64,000 nucleotides of DNA, from positions 1 through 64,000 of the forward strand of contig JAVBRA010000006.1 in the NCBI GenBank assembly GCA_031548435.1. Direction: 5' to 3'. A program made the translations under genes and the position numbers. The stretch's first letter is position 1; every line of letters starts with the position of its first letter. Under the pieces are notes generated by a model. It ran no database searches. It was not told the origin of the DNA and saw nothing but the letters and a program-made list of their open reading frames with translations. Of the stretch, positions 1-7,655 are shown in pieces. The stretch is from JAVBRA01 sp031548435. Its GTDB lineage: Bacteria > Bacteroidota > Bacteroidia > Bacteroidales > Rikenellaceae.

Positions 1-60
1 AGAAACCATTCTTCGCCCCCATACGATTGCGGATGATCCGATGGCTCTCCACCCTGTTAT

Positions 61-360
61 GTGAATCCTCTGGGAAGGGACTGCCACAGGCAATCCTTTC
101 CCATACAGCGAGCGGGTGCTTTCTTCTTCCCGGCTTCGGGCTTGCGCCACTACACTTCCGGAGGCATGCTCGGCGTTTCCGGCAGCGGAGTCTACTGGTC
201 TGCATCGCTCAGCGGTTCTACGAGCGGATTCAGCCTAAGCCTCCAGAGCTCAGGCGTCAGCTCGATCAACAGCCACCGTGCGTACAGTTTCCCGGTGCGT
301 TGTCTCCAAGCATTTGCACGGTTGTCCGGAATGTCCTGTTCTTTTAAACCAAACAGATGA
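61..360 (+). pseudogene. Stand-alone FISUMP/C-type-lectin-like domain fragment (copy 1)
   Basis: An open frame whose core (121-315) encodes FFPASGLR, then a variable stretch, VYWS, another variable stretch and HRAYSFPVRCLQAF. This is the C-terminal end of the FISUMP/C-type-lectin-like domain common in Bacteroidales surface proteins and used as the variable region of some diversity-generating retroelements. No N-terminal domain, signal peptide or convincing start precedes it in the window. A second copy lies at 32804-32980: the flanking blocks are nearly identical at the nucleotide level while the interior differs strongly. It is either a decayed gene end or a dispersed cassette. No reverse transcriptase or template repeat was seen. 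Confidence 0.55.
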
Positions 361-367
361 ATCAACC

Positions 368-997
368 ATGAGAAAAACATTTTCATCCGGCCTGTACCTT
401 GTTACCGACCGCGGGTTGTCGCTCGGGCGGCCCCTTGCGCAGATTGTGCGGCAAGCGGTGCTGGGCGGCGTAACGATGGTGCAGCTGCGCGAAAAAGAGT
501 GCCCCACAGCCGAATTCGTGGCTCTGGCAAGGGAGTTGAAAGAGGTGTTGCGGGGTACGGGAGTGCCGCTGATCATCAACGACCGGGTCGACGTTGCCCT
601 GGCCTCCGGGGCCGATGGGGTGCACCTGGGCCAGGGCGACCTGGATTGCGCCGCCGCCCGCCGCCTGCTGGGGCCCGGCGCGATCATCGGCCTGAGCGTC
701 GAGAACGAAGCCCAGGCGACCGAATCGACGCAATACGACATCGACTACGTTGCCGTCAGCCCCGTGTTTTCCACCCCCACCAAGACCGACGCTCCGCCCG
801 CGCTGGGTCTCGAAGGCATCGTGGCGCTGAAGCGGGCTTCCGCCCGCACGACGGTGGCCATCGGAGGCATCAACCGCACCAACATCGCGCAGGTGATGGC
901 CGCCGGGGCCGACGGCGTGGCGGTGGTGAGTGCCGTCTGCTCGGCCCAAGACGTGGCCGGGGCGGCAAGAGAACTGAAAAAACTGGCCGGATTATGA
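368..997 (+). CDS. thiE: Thiamine-phosphate synthase
   Basis: Couples the pyrimidine diphosphate (HMP-PP) and the thiazole phosphate to give thiamine phosphate in the cytoplasm. The 209-residue protein has the expected TIM-barrel landmarks in order: VQLREKE near the N terminus, GADGVHLGQGDL, GLSVEN, DYVAVSPVFSTPTK, and the C-terminal phosphate-binding AIGGI...GADGVAVVSAV. The ATG at 368 gives the usual N terminus (MRKTF...LYLVTDR); the frame is open further upstream but that part is not family-like. The stop overlaps the thiL start by 4 bases (ATGA), implying translational coupling. No TPP riboswitch is recognisable upstream. Confidence 0.95.
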   Translation: MRKTFSSGLYLVTDRGLSLGRPLAQIVRQAVLGGVTMVQLREKECPTAEFVALARELKEVLRGTGVPLIINDRVDVALASGADGVHLGQGDLDCAAARRLLGPGAIIGLSVENEAQATESTQYDIDYVAVSPVFSTPTKTDAPPALGLEGIVALKRASARTTVAIGGINRTNIAQVMAAGADGVAVVSAVCSAQDVAGAARELKKLAGL

Positions 998-1998
998 ACA
1001 TAAAAGAAATCGGCGAATTCGGTTTCATCCGAATGGTGGGCGAGCGTTTTAAAGACCTCGTTCCGTCGGGGGTGAAAGGCATCGGCGATGACTGCGCCGT
1101 GATACCGCTCGGGGGCGGACGGTCGTTGTTGGTCACCGCCGACATGTTGGTGGGCGGCAGCCATTTCCTGATGGACGACATCACGCCCTATCAACTGGGG
1201 TGGAAGTCGTTGGCCGTGAACCTGAGCGACATTGCGGCCATGGGCGGACGGCCTGTGGGCACGTTCCTGTCGATCGCCCTGCGCAAAGAGACCGACCTGG
1301 AGTGGGTCGGACGTTTCCTCGACGGCTACCGTGACCTCTCGGAAACACACGGCGTACCCCTGCTGGGCGGCGACACGACCGAGGCCACGGGCGAGGTTAC
1401 GATCAACGTCACGGTCGTCGGAATGTGCGACGACAACCGAGTAAAACTGCGTAGCGGAGCCCAACCGGGCGACCGGGTAGCCGTAACGGGCACACTCGGC
1501 GATTCGGCGGCGGGGTTGAAATTGATCCTGGATCGCAGTCCGTTGCGTGGAAAATACGAGAAACTCGTTTCAGCCCATTATCTGCCTGTGCCGCGGGTGT
1601 CCGAAGGCGAATGGCTCGCGGGCCAGGCGGGCGTTGCGGCCATGATGGACATCTCGGACGGAGTGGCCTCCGACCTGCGGCACATGCTGGAGCGGTCGGG
1701 CGGGTCGGCAGCGATTGAAACCACGCGCCTGCCCCTGTCATCGCAAACGATGGCGATGGCTGCCGAAACGGGCATGGACCTTGTGCAGACAGCCCTTGCG
1801 GGAGGCGAAGACTACGAGCTGTTGCTGACCCTGAGGCCGGAAGCCGCCGAGGAGATCGCCCGCCGTTTCGAAGCCCGTTTCGGCCTGCCGCTGACCATCA
1901 TCGGCGAAATTGTTCCCGGCGGCGGCGATATAAGGTACCTTGAAAAAGGGAACCCCATCGACAGCCAGCGGTTGAAGGGGTTCTCGCACTTCGGGTAG
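994..1998 (+). CDS. thiL: Thiamine-monophosphate kinase
   Basis: Phosphorylates thiamine monophosphate to thiamine diphosphate, completing the pathway begun by thiE immediately upstream. The 334-residue product starts MNIKEIGEFGFI and shows the AIRS/PurM-like N-terminal signature GIGDDCAVI, the metal-binding VTADMLVGGSHF, NLSDIAAMGG and GGDTTE, then MDISDGVASDL and GGEDYELL in the C-terminal half, all standard ThiL motifs. A frame open upstream of 994 is an overlap artefact inside thiE. Downstream lies a 431-base gene-free stretch with a palindromic repeat. Confidence 0.96.
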   Translation: MNIKEIGEFGFIRMVGERFKDLVPSGVKGIGDDCAVIPLGGGRSLLVTADMLVGGSHFLMDDITPYQLGWKSLAVNLSDIAAMGGRPVGTFLSIALRKETDLEWVGRFLDGYRDLSETHGVPLLGGDTTEATGEVTINVTVVGMCDDNRVKLRSGAQPGDRVAVTGTLGDSAAGLKLILDRSPLRGKYEKLVSAHYLPVPRVSEGEWLAGQAGVAAMMDISDGVASDLRHMLERSGGSAAIETTRLPLSSQTMAMAAETGMDLVQTALAGGEDYELLLTLRPEAAEEIARRFEARFGLPLTIIGEIVPGGGDIRYLEKGNPIDSQRLKGFSHFG

Positions 1999-2054
1999 CT
2001 TGTTGTGCTGTTGAAAACGATGGATTCATTTCATCACGTTCAGGAGCGTGCGGC

Positions 2055-2192
2055 GCCTCTGTTTTCGTCCGGGCACCCGGTTAGGGTTTAGCCCGCGAAA
2101 AAGGACAAAGTCAACTCGGGCCCGGAGTGCAACGGAGGGATAGTCAACCTTTGACCCGCGGAGATAAACCTTTAGCGGGTAGACGAAGAGGC
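2055..2192. repeat. Dispersed long palindrome, family I copy 1
   Basis: An imperfect palindrome of about 138 bp. The outer arms begin GCCTCTGTTTTCGTCC and end AGACGAAGAGGC, and inner pairing continues through CCGCG/CGCGG and AGTCAACT/TAGTCAACC. A diverged copy with the same order of arms occurs at 7416-7546. Just upstream, both copies share an ATCACnTT...GGCGCCTCT block. The rest of the 1999-2429 gap holds a second small inverted repeat (2267-2297), a GTCATC...GATGAC palindrome near 2335-2358 and the promoter of the next gene; no gene is seen. Confidence 0.75.
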
Positions 2193-2266
2193 ACGGCCTC
2201 CTTTTGGGCAAAGACGTTATTTTTCTTGCTTAGTTAGTGAGTGAAACAAATGAGCCTGTGGCTCCG

Positions 2267-2297
2267 CCTTGATTTTTTGTCCACTTTTTCATCAAGG
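2267..2297. repeat. Small inverted repeat accompanying family I
   Basis: CCTTGAT (2267-2273) and ATCAAGG (2291-2297) flank a T-rich loop and are followed by an A-rich run. The same unit follows the other family I palindrome at 7553-7584, only 6 bases beyond it there against about 75 here. Confidence 0.6.
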
Positions 2298-2417
2298 AAA
2301 AAAGGGGCCTGAAAATTCCTTGATAGATGGTTGTCATCCTGAGCAGCGCGAAAGATGACAGATTGATCCATCCTTTTATCAAATTATCAAAACAGAAAGA
2401 ATAAACGTTTCGCGCCT

Positions 2418-2425
2418 TATCTTTG
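2418..2425 (+). promoter_or_regulatory. Bacteroidota -7 promoter element TATCTTTG
   Basis: Matches the TAnnTTTG consensus. It ends only 4 bases before the ATG of the acyl-CoA reductase gene, so transcription would start at or just inside the start codon, suggesting a leaderless or nearly leaderless mRNA. Confidence 0.5.
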
Positions 2426-2429
2426 CCCT

Positions 2430-3464
2430 ATGTTAAAACAAAGGACAGACGTTTTTGCAGCCCTTGGCAGGACGTTCCATGCGCTTGCTTCGGGCCGTTG
2501 CCCCGACCGGGGGCTGGCCGCGCAGTTCGAAGAAAGCGTAGCCCGGGCCCTGGTCGACAACGCGTGGTTTACGAGAGAAAACATCCTTTCGGCCATTGAA
2601 GCCATTGCCGCCGGAATGCTCGACCGGGAAGTGCTGGAGCGTTGGTTGTCGAAGTACGATTTTACAGGTGTGAAACCCCGGCGGGTGGCGGTCATCGCGG
2701 CGGGGAACATTCCGTTGGTGGGATTCGCCGACCTGCTCTGCGTGCTTGTCTGCGGACACAGGCTCCTGCTCAAACCCTCGTCGAAAGACCGCGCCCTGAT
2801 GGTGTTCGCGGCCGGTTTGCTGCAAGAGCGGTTCGATGTGGAGATCGCGGACGCCATCCCCGATCATTTCGATGCGTTGATTGCCACCGGCAGTGACAAC
2901 TCCAACCGTTATTTTACGGAAGTCGCTGCCGATAAGCCCGCCCTGCTCAGGCATAATCGCTTCAGCATTGCCGTGTTGACAGGCGGTGAGACCGACGATG
3001 AACTCCGCCTGCTGGCAAACGACGTGTTCGATTATTTCGGCCTGGGCTGCCGCAGTGTCAGCCGGATATTCGTCCCGGCCGGAATGCCTGTGGAACGGTT
3101 GCTGGAAATAATGCGCGGGTACGCCATCACCCACGAAAGCTACCTCAACCGCTACCGCTACAACAAGGCCGTGTTCGGGATGGAGGGCGTCCCGTTCTAC
3201 GATGGAGGTTTTTTCGTCGCCACCGAATCGAACGTGTGCGAGGCCGGTGACCAGCCCGTCCTTGGACAGGTGCAACTGGTGCGGTATGCGTCCGGGCGCG
3301 AGATCATGCAGTGGGTCGGGCGGTACGGAGAATCGCTGCAATGCCTGGTTGCAGGCCCTGTCCTCGGGTTTTCCGGGGCGATCCCGTTCGGAACCGCTCA
3401 GCGCCCTGGCCCGGAAAATTATCCCGATGGGCGCGATGTGATCTGTTTCTTGTTATCTTTGTAA
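2430..3464 (+). CDS. Acyl-CoA reductase (LuxC family)
   Basis: A 344-residue protein resembling the LuxC/acyl-CoA reductase family, which reduces acyl-CoA or acyl-ACP to an aldehyde with NAD(P)H through a thioester on cysteine. Supporting segments are the nucleotide-binding-like VAVIAAGNIPLVGFADLLCVL, LLKPSSKDRALM, and the probable active-site region DYFGLGCRSVSRIFVP containing the cysteine. The N terminus (MLKQRTDVFAALGRTFHAL) looks natural for Bacteroidota members, which supports the start despite the very close promoter. The C terminus contains the promoter of the next gene. The physiological substrate in this organism is unknown. Confidence 0.8.
   Translation: MLKQRTDVFAALGRTFHALASGRCPDRGLAAQFEESVARALVDNAWFTRENILSAIEAIAAGMLDREVLERWLSKYDFTGVKPRRVAVIAAGNIPLVGFADLLCVLVCGHRLLLKPSSKDRALMVFAAGLLQERFDVEIADAIPDHFDALIATGSDNSNRYFTEVAADKPALLRHNRFSIAVLTGGETDDELRLLANDVFDYFGLGCRSVSRIFVPAGMPVERLLEIMRGYAITHESYLNRYRYNKAVFGMEGVPFYDGGFFVATESNVCEAGDQPVLGQVQLVRYASGREIMQWVGRYGESLQCLVAGPVLGFSGAIPFGTAQRPGPENYPDGRDVICFLLSL
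3454..3461 (+). promoter_or_regulatory. -7 promoter element TATCTTTG
   Basis: TAnnTTTG match embedded in the last codons of the acyl-CoA reductase gene, 26 bases before the ATG at 3488; it probably serves the pRiA4b ORF-3-like gene. Confidence 0.5.
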
Positions 3465-3487
3465 ATAAATTATACCGTTTCCCGATC

Positions 3488-3994
3488 ATGGAAATGATTT
3501 TCTCCTTCCTCATGCTCAGCGACGAGAACGACGCGTTCGTCCGCCGGTACGAAGTGCCGTACGACATGACTTTCGATGCGTTCCACCGCTTCATCTGCAA
3601 CGACCTGGGCTTCGACCCCGGGCAGATGGCCTCGTTCTTTTTCTCGGACAAAGAGTGGGCTAAATTACAGGAATTCACCCTCGTCGACATGGGGGCGGAC
3701 AACGGCCAGGGGCCGCTGTCGATGGCCTCGGTGACGCTGGGGCAGGTCATCCGCAACAACAAAGACCGCCTGGTCTATGTCTTCGACACGCTTCTCGACC
3801 GGGCCCTCTACCTCGAATTGGTCGAAGCAAAAAAAGCCGACGCAGCCGACGAATACCCCCGCGTAACCCTGTCCGAAGGCAGCGCCCCCGACCAGTTCGA
3901 TGAAACAGCCGGAACATCCGGCTCCATCTTCGACGAAGCGATGGACGACTTCTCGGACTTCGGCGGCAGCGACGCCTATGACGATCAGTATTAG
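3488..3994 (+). CDS. pRiA4b ORF-3-like protein
   Basis: A 168-residue acidic cytoplasmic protein. The segment around FDAFHRFICNDLGFDPGQMASFFFSD followed by VTLGQVIRNNKDRLVYVFD resembles the plasmid pRiA4b ORF-3-like fold (PRiA4_ORF3), a chromosomal family in Bacteroidota whose biochemical role is not established. The last 50 residues are Asp/Glu/Ser-rich and probably disordered. The ATG at 3488 is chosen because it follows a TATCTTTG promoter; a second ATG two codons later is equally possible. The frame extends upstream into the preceding gene but that part is not plausible protein. Confidence 0.7.
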   Translation: MEMIFSFLMLSDENDAFVRRYEVPYDMTFDAFHRFICNDLGFDPGQMASFFFSDKEWAKLQEFTLVDMGADNGQGPLSMASVTLGQVIRNNKDRLVYVFDTLLDRALYLELVEAKKADAADEYPRVTLSEGSAPDQFDETAGTSGSIFDEAMDDFSDFGGSDAYDDQY

Positions 3995-4027
3995 CCCTGA
4001 TCACGGTTTTTTCCGGATACGCGTTCT

Positions 4028-4286
4028 AAGCTTTTTGAAAAAAGCTTAACCAAAAACTTTTGGGAAAAACTTCGTTTTTCGTGATTTGATTTTGTCTCGG
4101 TTCATATTCTCTGTTCCGGCAGGTGCCGGCTGAAAACGTGAATATAGATGAGAAGAAAACTTTCCCGGCCGGCGCCTGCCGGAACAGAGAAATAGAATTG
4201 AAGATAAGTCAGTCAAGAGATATGAAAGTATCTCCGAAAGTTTTTTGTTGAACTTTTTTTCAAAAAAGTTCAGATGGAGTCCCGGG
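4028..4286. repeat. Dispersed hairpin-bounded repeat, family II copy 1
   Basis: Starts with a hairpin (AAGCTTTTTgaAAAAAGCTT, 4028-4047), continues with a conserved block containing GGAAAAACTTCGTTTTTCG and ends with a second hairpin (around 4249-4271) and GAGTCCCGGG (4277-4286). The same start and end blocks occur at 34448-34588. This copy is about 120 bp longer because of an internal inverted repeat (4107-4191). The repeat runs up to the miaA start. Confidence 0.7.
4107..4191. repeat. 24-bp inverted repeat nested in family II copy 1
   Basis: Arms 4107-4130 and 4168-4191 are complementary at 23 of 24 positions (TTCTCTGTTCCGGCAGG...), around a 37-base AT-rich centre. Absent from the second family II copy, so it looks like an insertion of a small palindromic element. 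Confidence 0.7.
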
Positions 4287-4300
4287 AAAAACAGGTTGTC

Positions 4301-5221
4301 ATGACAAAAACACTGGTCGTCATCGTTGGGCCGACGGGGGTTGGCAAGAGCGACTTCGCCGTTTGGACGGCGGGGCGGTTGGGAGCTCCCGTGCTTTCGT
4401 GCGATTCGCGGCAGATGTACCGCAACATGCGTATAGGGACGGCTTATCCTACGGACGATCAGCTTTCTGCCGTCCGGCATTATTTTGTGGGTATCCGGGA
4501 TGTTTCGGAGCCTTATACGGCGGGGAGGTTTGAGGTTGAGGCGCTTGCGTTGCTGGAGGAGCTTTTCGCCAAACACGATTACGTGGTTGTGGCGGGCGGT
4601 TCGGGGATGTACGCCGACGCTTTGTGCGAGGGGATCGACGCTGTGCCCGGCACCAACGAAACGCTGCGCGGTCGATTGGCTGAACGGCTTGAACGCGAAG
4701 GGATCGGGTCGCTGCTGGAACAACTGAAAACGCTTGATCCGGCCTATTACGATGCGGTCGACCGCAGCAATCCCTTGCGGGTGTTGCGGGCGTTGGAGGT
4801 GTGCCTGGGGACGGGCCGGCCCTATTCCGAGTTGCGTACCGGGGCGGCGAAGCAACGCGGTTTCCGGATCGTGAAAGTGGTGCTGGATATGGATCGCGAC
4901 AAGCTTTACGACCGTATCGACCGCCGGGTGGACGCCATGATGGCTGCCGGGCTGGAGGCGGAAGCGCGAACATTATATCCCCTCCGCCATCTCAATGCGC
5001 TGAAAACGGTGGGTTACAGCGAGCTGTTCGACTGTTTCGACGGGAAGATCACGCTGGAAAATGCCGTGGAGCTGATCAAACGCAACAGCCGCCGCTATGC
5101 CAAACGGCAACTTACGTGGTTCCGCCGTTACGGCAATGCGTTGTGGCTCAGGCCCGGAAACGGAGCGTGTTATGGCGAACAAGACATAGAGCCGGTGATC
5201 GAGTCACTCGCCGGAACATAA
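4301..5221 (+). CDS. miaA: tRNA dimethylallyltransferase
   Basis: Transfers a dimethylallyl group to N6 of A37 in tRNAs reading codons beginning with U. The 306-residue protein has the P-loop GPTGVGKS at residues 10-17, the substrate motif SCDSRQMYRNMRIGTAYP, and the C-terminal ...KRNSRRYAKRQLTWFRR typical of MiaA. The start at 4301 (MTKTLVVIVGPTG) is preferred over an in-frame ATG at 4274, because the upstream codons belong to the dispersed repeat that abuts the gene. It is followed by a non-coding stretch with a terminator. Confidence 0.95.
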   Translation: MTKTLVVIVGPTGVGKSDFAVWTAGRLGAPVLSCDSRQMYRNMRIGTAYPTDDQLSAVRHYFVGIRDVSEPYTAGRFEVEALALLEELFAKHDYVVVAGGSGMYADALCEGIDAVPGTNETLRGRLAERLEREGIGSLLEQLKTLDPAYYDAVDRSNPLRVLRALEVCLGTGRPYSELRTGAAKQRGFRIVKVVLDMDRDKLYDRIDRRVDAMMAAGLEAEARTLYPLRHLNALKTVGYSELFDCFDGKITLENAVELIKRNSRRYAKRQLTWFRRYGNALWLRPGNGACYGEQDIEPVIESLAGT

Positions 5222-5390
5222 CTTGCGATGACGCTGATCCCGGCTGTTCCGGTTGCTGCACCGGCCTCCTGCTTTTCGTGTGCCGGGATAAAAACCCGAT
5301 TCAACCGATGCCATCCCGGGCGGCATACGCCTGATCCTGTCGGCGATTACGAACAGTTGTTCGAGTACTGTTCTGGATCGATAATAAACG

Positions 5391-5424
5391 AAAAACAGGG
5401 GCTGAGAAGTCCTGTTTTTTTATT
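5391..5424 (+). terminator. Rho-independent terminator
   Basis: AAAAACAGG (5391-5399) pairs with CCTGTTTTT (5411-5419) and runs into a T-rich tail. It lies about 170 bases after miaA. The remainder of 5222-5563 shows no gene. Confidence 0.7.
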
Positions 5425-5537
5425 TAGTCCGGTCATTTCGAGCTGGTGCAGAGAAGAGTATGAGGAGGCTTTTTGTTGCGCTCGGGATAACAGCACTAAA
5501 AAACATCGGTTCGATATTATTTCATGTAAAAAAAACG

Positions 5538-5545
5538 TAACTTTG
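5538..5545 (+). promoter_or_regulatory. -7 promoter element TAACTTTG of the cyd operon
   Basis: TAnnTTTG match 18 bases upstream of the DUF4492 gene, the first gene of the cytochrome bd cluster. Confidence 0.6.
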
Positions 5546-5563
5546 TGTAAACGACTTCGGGTT

Positions 5564-5773
5564 ATGTTGAAAAAAATCTGGCGGTTTTACTACGAGGGCT
5601 TCCGGTCGATGACCGTGGGGCGGACGCTTTGGGTCATCGTGCTGGTGAAACTGTTCGTCATGTTCGCCGTCCTGAAGGTGTTTTTCTTTCCTTCGGCGCT
5701 CAAAGGTTTCGACACCCCACAGCAGAAAGCCGACCATATCCGCGAACAATTAACCGCTCCTTTAAAACAATGA
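5564..5773 (+). CDS. DUF4492 small membrane protein preceding cydA
   Basis: A 69-residue protein: MLKKIWRFYYEGFRSMTVGR, one hydrophobic helix (about residues 21-40, LWVIVLVKLFVMFAVLKVFFF), then a short polar tail. Sequence and position directly before cydA match the DUF4492 family of Bacteroidota, presumed to be a small accessory subunit or assembly factor of cytochrome bd; that role is inference from context. The ATG at 5564 is chosen because it follows the promoter and gives the family N terminus; the frame is open upstream without meaning. The gap to cydA is 4 bases. Confidence 0.85.
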   Translation: MLKKIWRFYYEGFRSMTVGRTLWVIVLVKLFVMFAVLKVFFFPSALKGFDTPQQKADHIREQLTAPLKQ

Positions 5774-5777
5774 TTAT

Positions 5778-7364
5778 ATGATGCTTGCCGACGTTGCTCC
5801 CGTGGTCGACTGGTCGCGCGCCCAGTTCGCCATGACGGCCGCCTACCATTGGCTGTTTGTTCCCCTGACGCTGGGGCTGGGCGTCATCTGCGCCATTATG
5901 GAGACCATCTATTACCGCACCGGCAATCCGTTCTGGAAAACCACCGCCAAGTTCTGGATGAAGCTCTTCGGCATCAACTTCGCCATCGGGGTCGCCACCG
6001 GTATCATCCTTGAGTTCCAGTTCGGCACCAACTGGTCGAACTACTCCTACTTTGTGGGCGACATTTTCGGCGCGCCGCTGGCTATCGAGGGAATTTTTGC
6101 GTTTTTCCTTGAGGCGACGTTTTTCGCCGTGATGTTTTTCGGATGGAACAAGGTGTCGAGGGGATTCCACCTGGCCTCGACGTGGCTCACGGCCATCGGG
6201 GCGGGGCTGTCGGCCCTGTGGATACTGGTGGCCAACGCCTGGATGCAGCGCCCGGTAGGGACGTGGTTCAACATCGCCACCATGCGCAACGAGATGAACG
6301 ACTTTTGGGCGGTGCTTTTCTCGCCCGTGGCCATCAACAAGTTTTTCCACGCCATGACCTCGGGGTTTGTACTGGGGGCGGTGTTTGTCGTAGGTGTCAG
6401 CGCGTGGTTCCTGCTGAAAAAACGCGAGAGTGAGTTTGCTAAAAAGAGCATCCGCGTGGCTTCGGTGTTCGGGTTTGTGTCGGTGATCCTGCTGGCCACC
6501 ACCGGCGACCGGTCGGGGGTGCTGGTGGCCAAACACCAGCCCATGAAGCTGGCGGCCCTGGAGGGCTTGTACGAGGGGAAAAGCGGAGCCGGGCTGGTGG
6601 CCATAGGCGCTGTGAATCCCGAGAAGAACGTAGACAACAACGCTGAACCGTACCTGTTCAAGCTCGAAATACCCAAGCTGCTGTCGCTGATGGGCTACCA
6701 CGATTTCAATGCGTTTGTGCCCGGCATCAACGACCTGGTCTACGGCAACCCGTCGCAGGGGCTGCTGCCGACGCAGGAGAAGATCGAGCGGGGGAGGGCG
6801 GCCATCGCCCAACTGACGCGCTACAAAGAGGCCAAAGACGACGGTGACACGGCTGTGATGCGCCAAGTGGAAGCGCTGTTCGACCCCGCCACGCCGCAGG
6901 GCCGCAGTTTCCTCGACAACTATTTCGCCTATTTCGGCTACGGTTACCTGAACTCCCCGGCCGATATCGTGCCCAACGTGTGGTTGTTGTTCTACAGTTT
7001 CCGCATCATGGTGGGCATGGGCTTTTTCCTGATTGTGCTGCTGGGGCTGGTGGCGTGGCTGTCGTGGAAAAACAAACTGGACGTGCGCCGCTGGCGGTGG
7101 CTGCTTTATGTGTGCCTGTGGGCCATTCCGTTCACTTACCTGGCCTCGCAGGCCGGATGGGTGGTGGCCGAGGTGGGGCGTCAACCGTGGACGATACAAG
7201 ACCTGTTGCCCACTGTGGCGTCGGTTTCGTCGGTCAACGCGGCGGCGGTGCAGGTGACTTTCTACCTGTTCCTGGCGCTTTTCACAGTGCTGCTCATCGC
7301 CGAGCTGCGGATCATGATCCGGCAGGTCAAACTCGGCCCGAAAGCGGAAGAAAAAAAGAACTAA
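5778..7364 (+). CDS. cydA: Cytochrome bd ubiquinol oxidase subunit I
   Basis: The quinol-oxidising, heme-bearing subunit of the high-affinity terminal oxidase in the inner membrane, used for microaerobic respiration and oxygen scavenging. The 528-residue protein has about nine membrane helices, the N-terminal heme-ligand region AYHWLFVPLTLG (His near residue 24), the quinol-loop region with KHQPMKLAALEG, and the diagnostic GWVVAEVGRQPW motif. It begins with two consecutive ATGs, so the start could be three bases later. It is unusual that cydB does not follow immediately: 291 bases with a palindromic repeat intervene. Confidence 0.97.
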   Translation: MMLADVAPVVDWSRAQFAMTAAYHWLFVPLTLGLGVICAIMETIYYRTGNPFWKTTAKFWMKLFGINFAIGVATGIILEFQFGTNWSNYSYFVGDIFGAPLAIEGIFAFFLEATFFAVMFFGWNKVSRGFHLASTWLTAIGAGLSALWILVANAWMQRPVGTWFNIATMRNEMNDFWAVLFSPVAINKFFHAMTSGFVLGAVFVVGVSAWFLLKKRESEFAKKSIRVASVFGFVSVILLATTGDRSGVLVAKHQPMKLAALEGLYEGKSGAGLVAIGAVNPEKNVDNNAEPYLFKLEIPKLLSLMGYHDFNAFVPGINDLVYGNPSQGLLPTQEKIERGRAAIAQLTRYKEAKDDGDTAVMRQVEALFDPATPQGRSFLDNYFAYFGYGYLNSPADIVPNVWLLFYSFRIMVGMGFFLIVLLGLVAWLSWKNKLDVRRWRWLLYVCLWAIPFTYLASQAGWVVAEVGRQPWTIQDLLPTVASVSSVNAAAVQVTFYLFLALFTVLLIAELRIMIRQVKLGPKAEEKKN

Positions 7365-7415
7365 ATTGTTAAACGATGATTCTCCAAATCACCTTTGGGA
7401 GTGTGTGTGGCGCCT

Positions 7416-7546
7416 CTATTTTCGTCCGGGATCCGCTTGGGTTTAGACTGCGAATAGGGTGAAGTCAACTCGGGAGCGAAGTGCAACGAAGCGATAGTTG
7501 ACCTTCATCCCGCAGGCTAAACACTTTAGCGGGTGGACGAAAATAG
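7416..7546. repeat. Dispersed long palindrome, family I copy 2, between cydA and cydB
   Basis: The outer arms CTATTTTCGTCC (7416-7427) and GGACGAAAATAG (7535-7546) are exact complements. Inner pairs include GTTTAG/CTAAAC, CTGCG/CGCAG and GAAGTCAACT/AGTTGACCTTC. It is homologous to 2055-2192 and, as there, is followed by a CCTTGAT...ATCAAGG hairpin (7553-7584). It separates two genes that normally form one transcription unit. Confidence 0.75.
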
Positions 7547-7552
7547 CAAGTG

Positions 7553-7595
7553 CCTTGATTTTTTGCTCCACTTTTTTATCAAGGAAAAAGTGGAA
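7553..7595. repeat. Inverted repeats at the end of family I copy 2
   Basis: CCTTGAT (7553-7559) pairs with ATCAAGG (7578-7584), and TCCACTTTTT overlaps it and pairs with AAAAAGTGGA (7586-7595), giving two mutually exclusive hairpins. Confidence 0.5.
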
Positions 7596-7655
7596 TAAAG
7601 AAATTCATTGTTTTCTACAAGAACAACTTTGCGGATAAGTAAAATAATTTTCCTT

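Noticed and set aside
280..367. TPP riboswitch upstream of thiE
   Set aside because: None of the conserved TPP-aptamer segments could be found.
4274..4300. Upstream ATG for miaA
   Set aside because: It lies in the family II repeat; MTKTLVVIVGPTG at 4301 is the natural N terminus.
5228..5563. Long N-terminal extension of the DUF4492 gene
   Set aside because: It crosses a terminator and the promoter and has no protein-like composition.
5700..7199. A 499-codon minus-strand frame opposite cydA
   Set aside because: Antisense shadow of cydA, His/Gln/Arg-rich.
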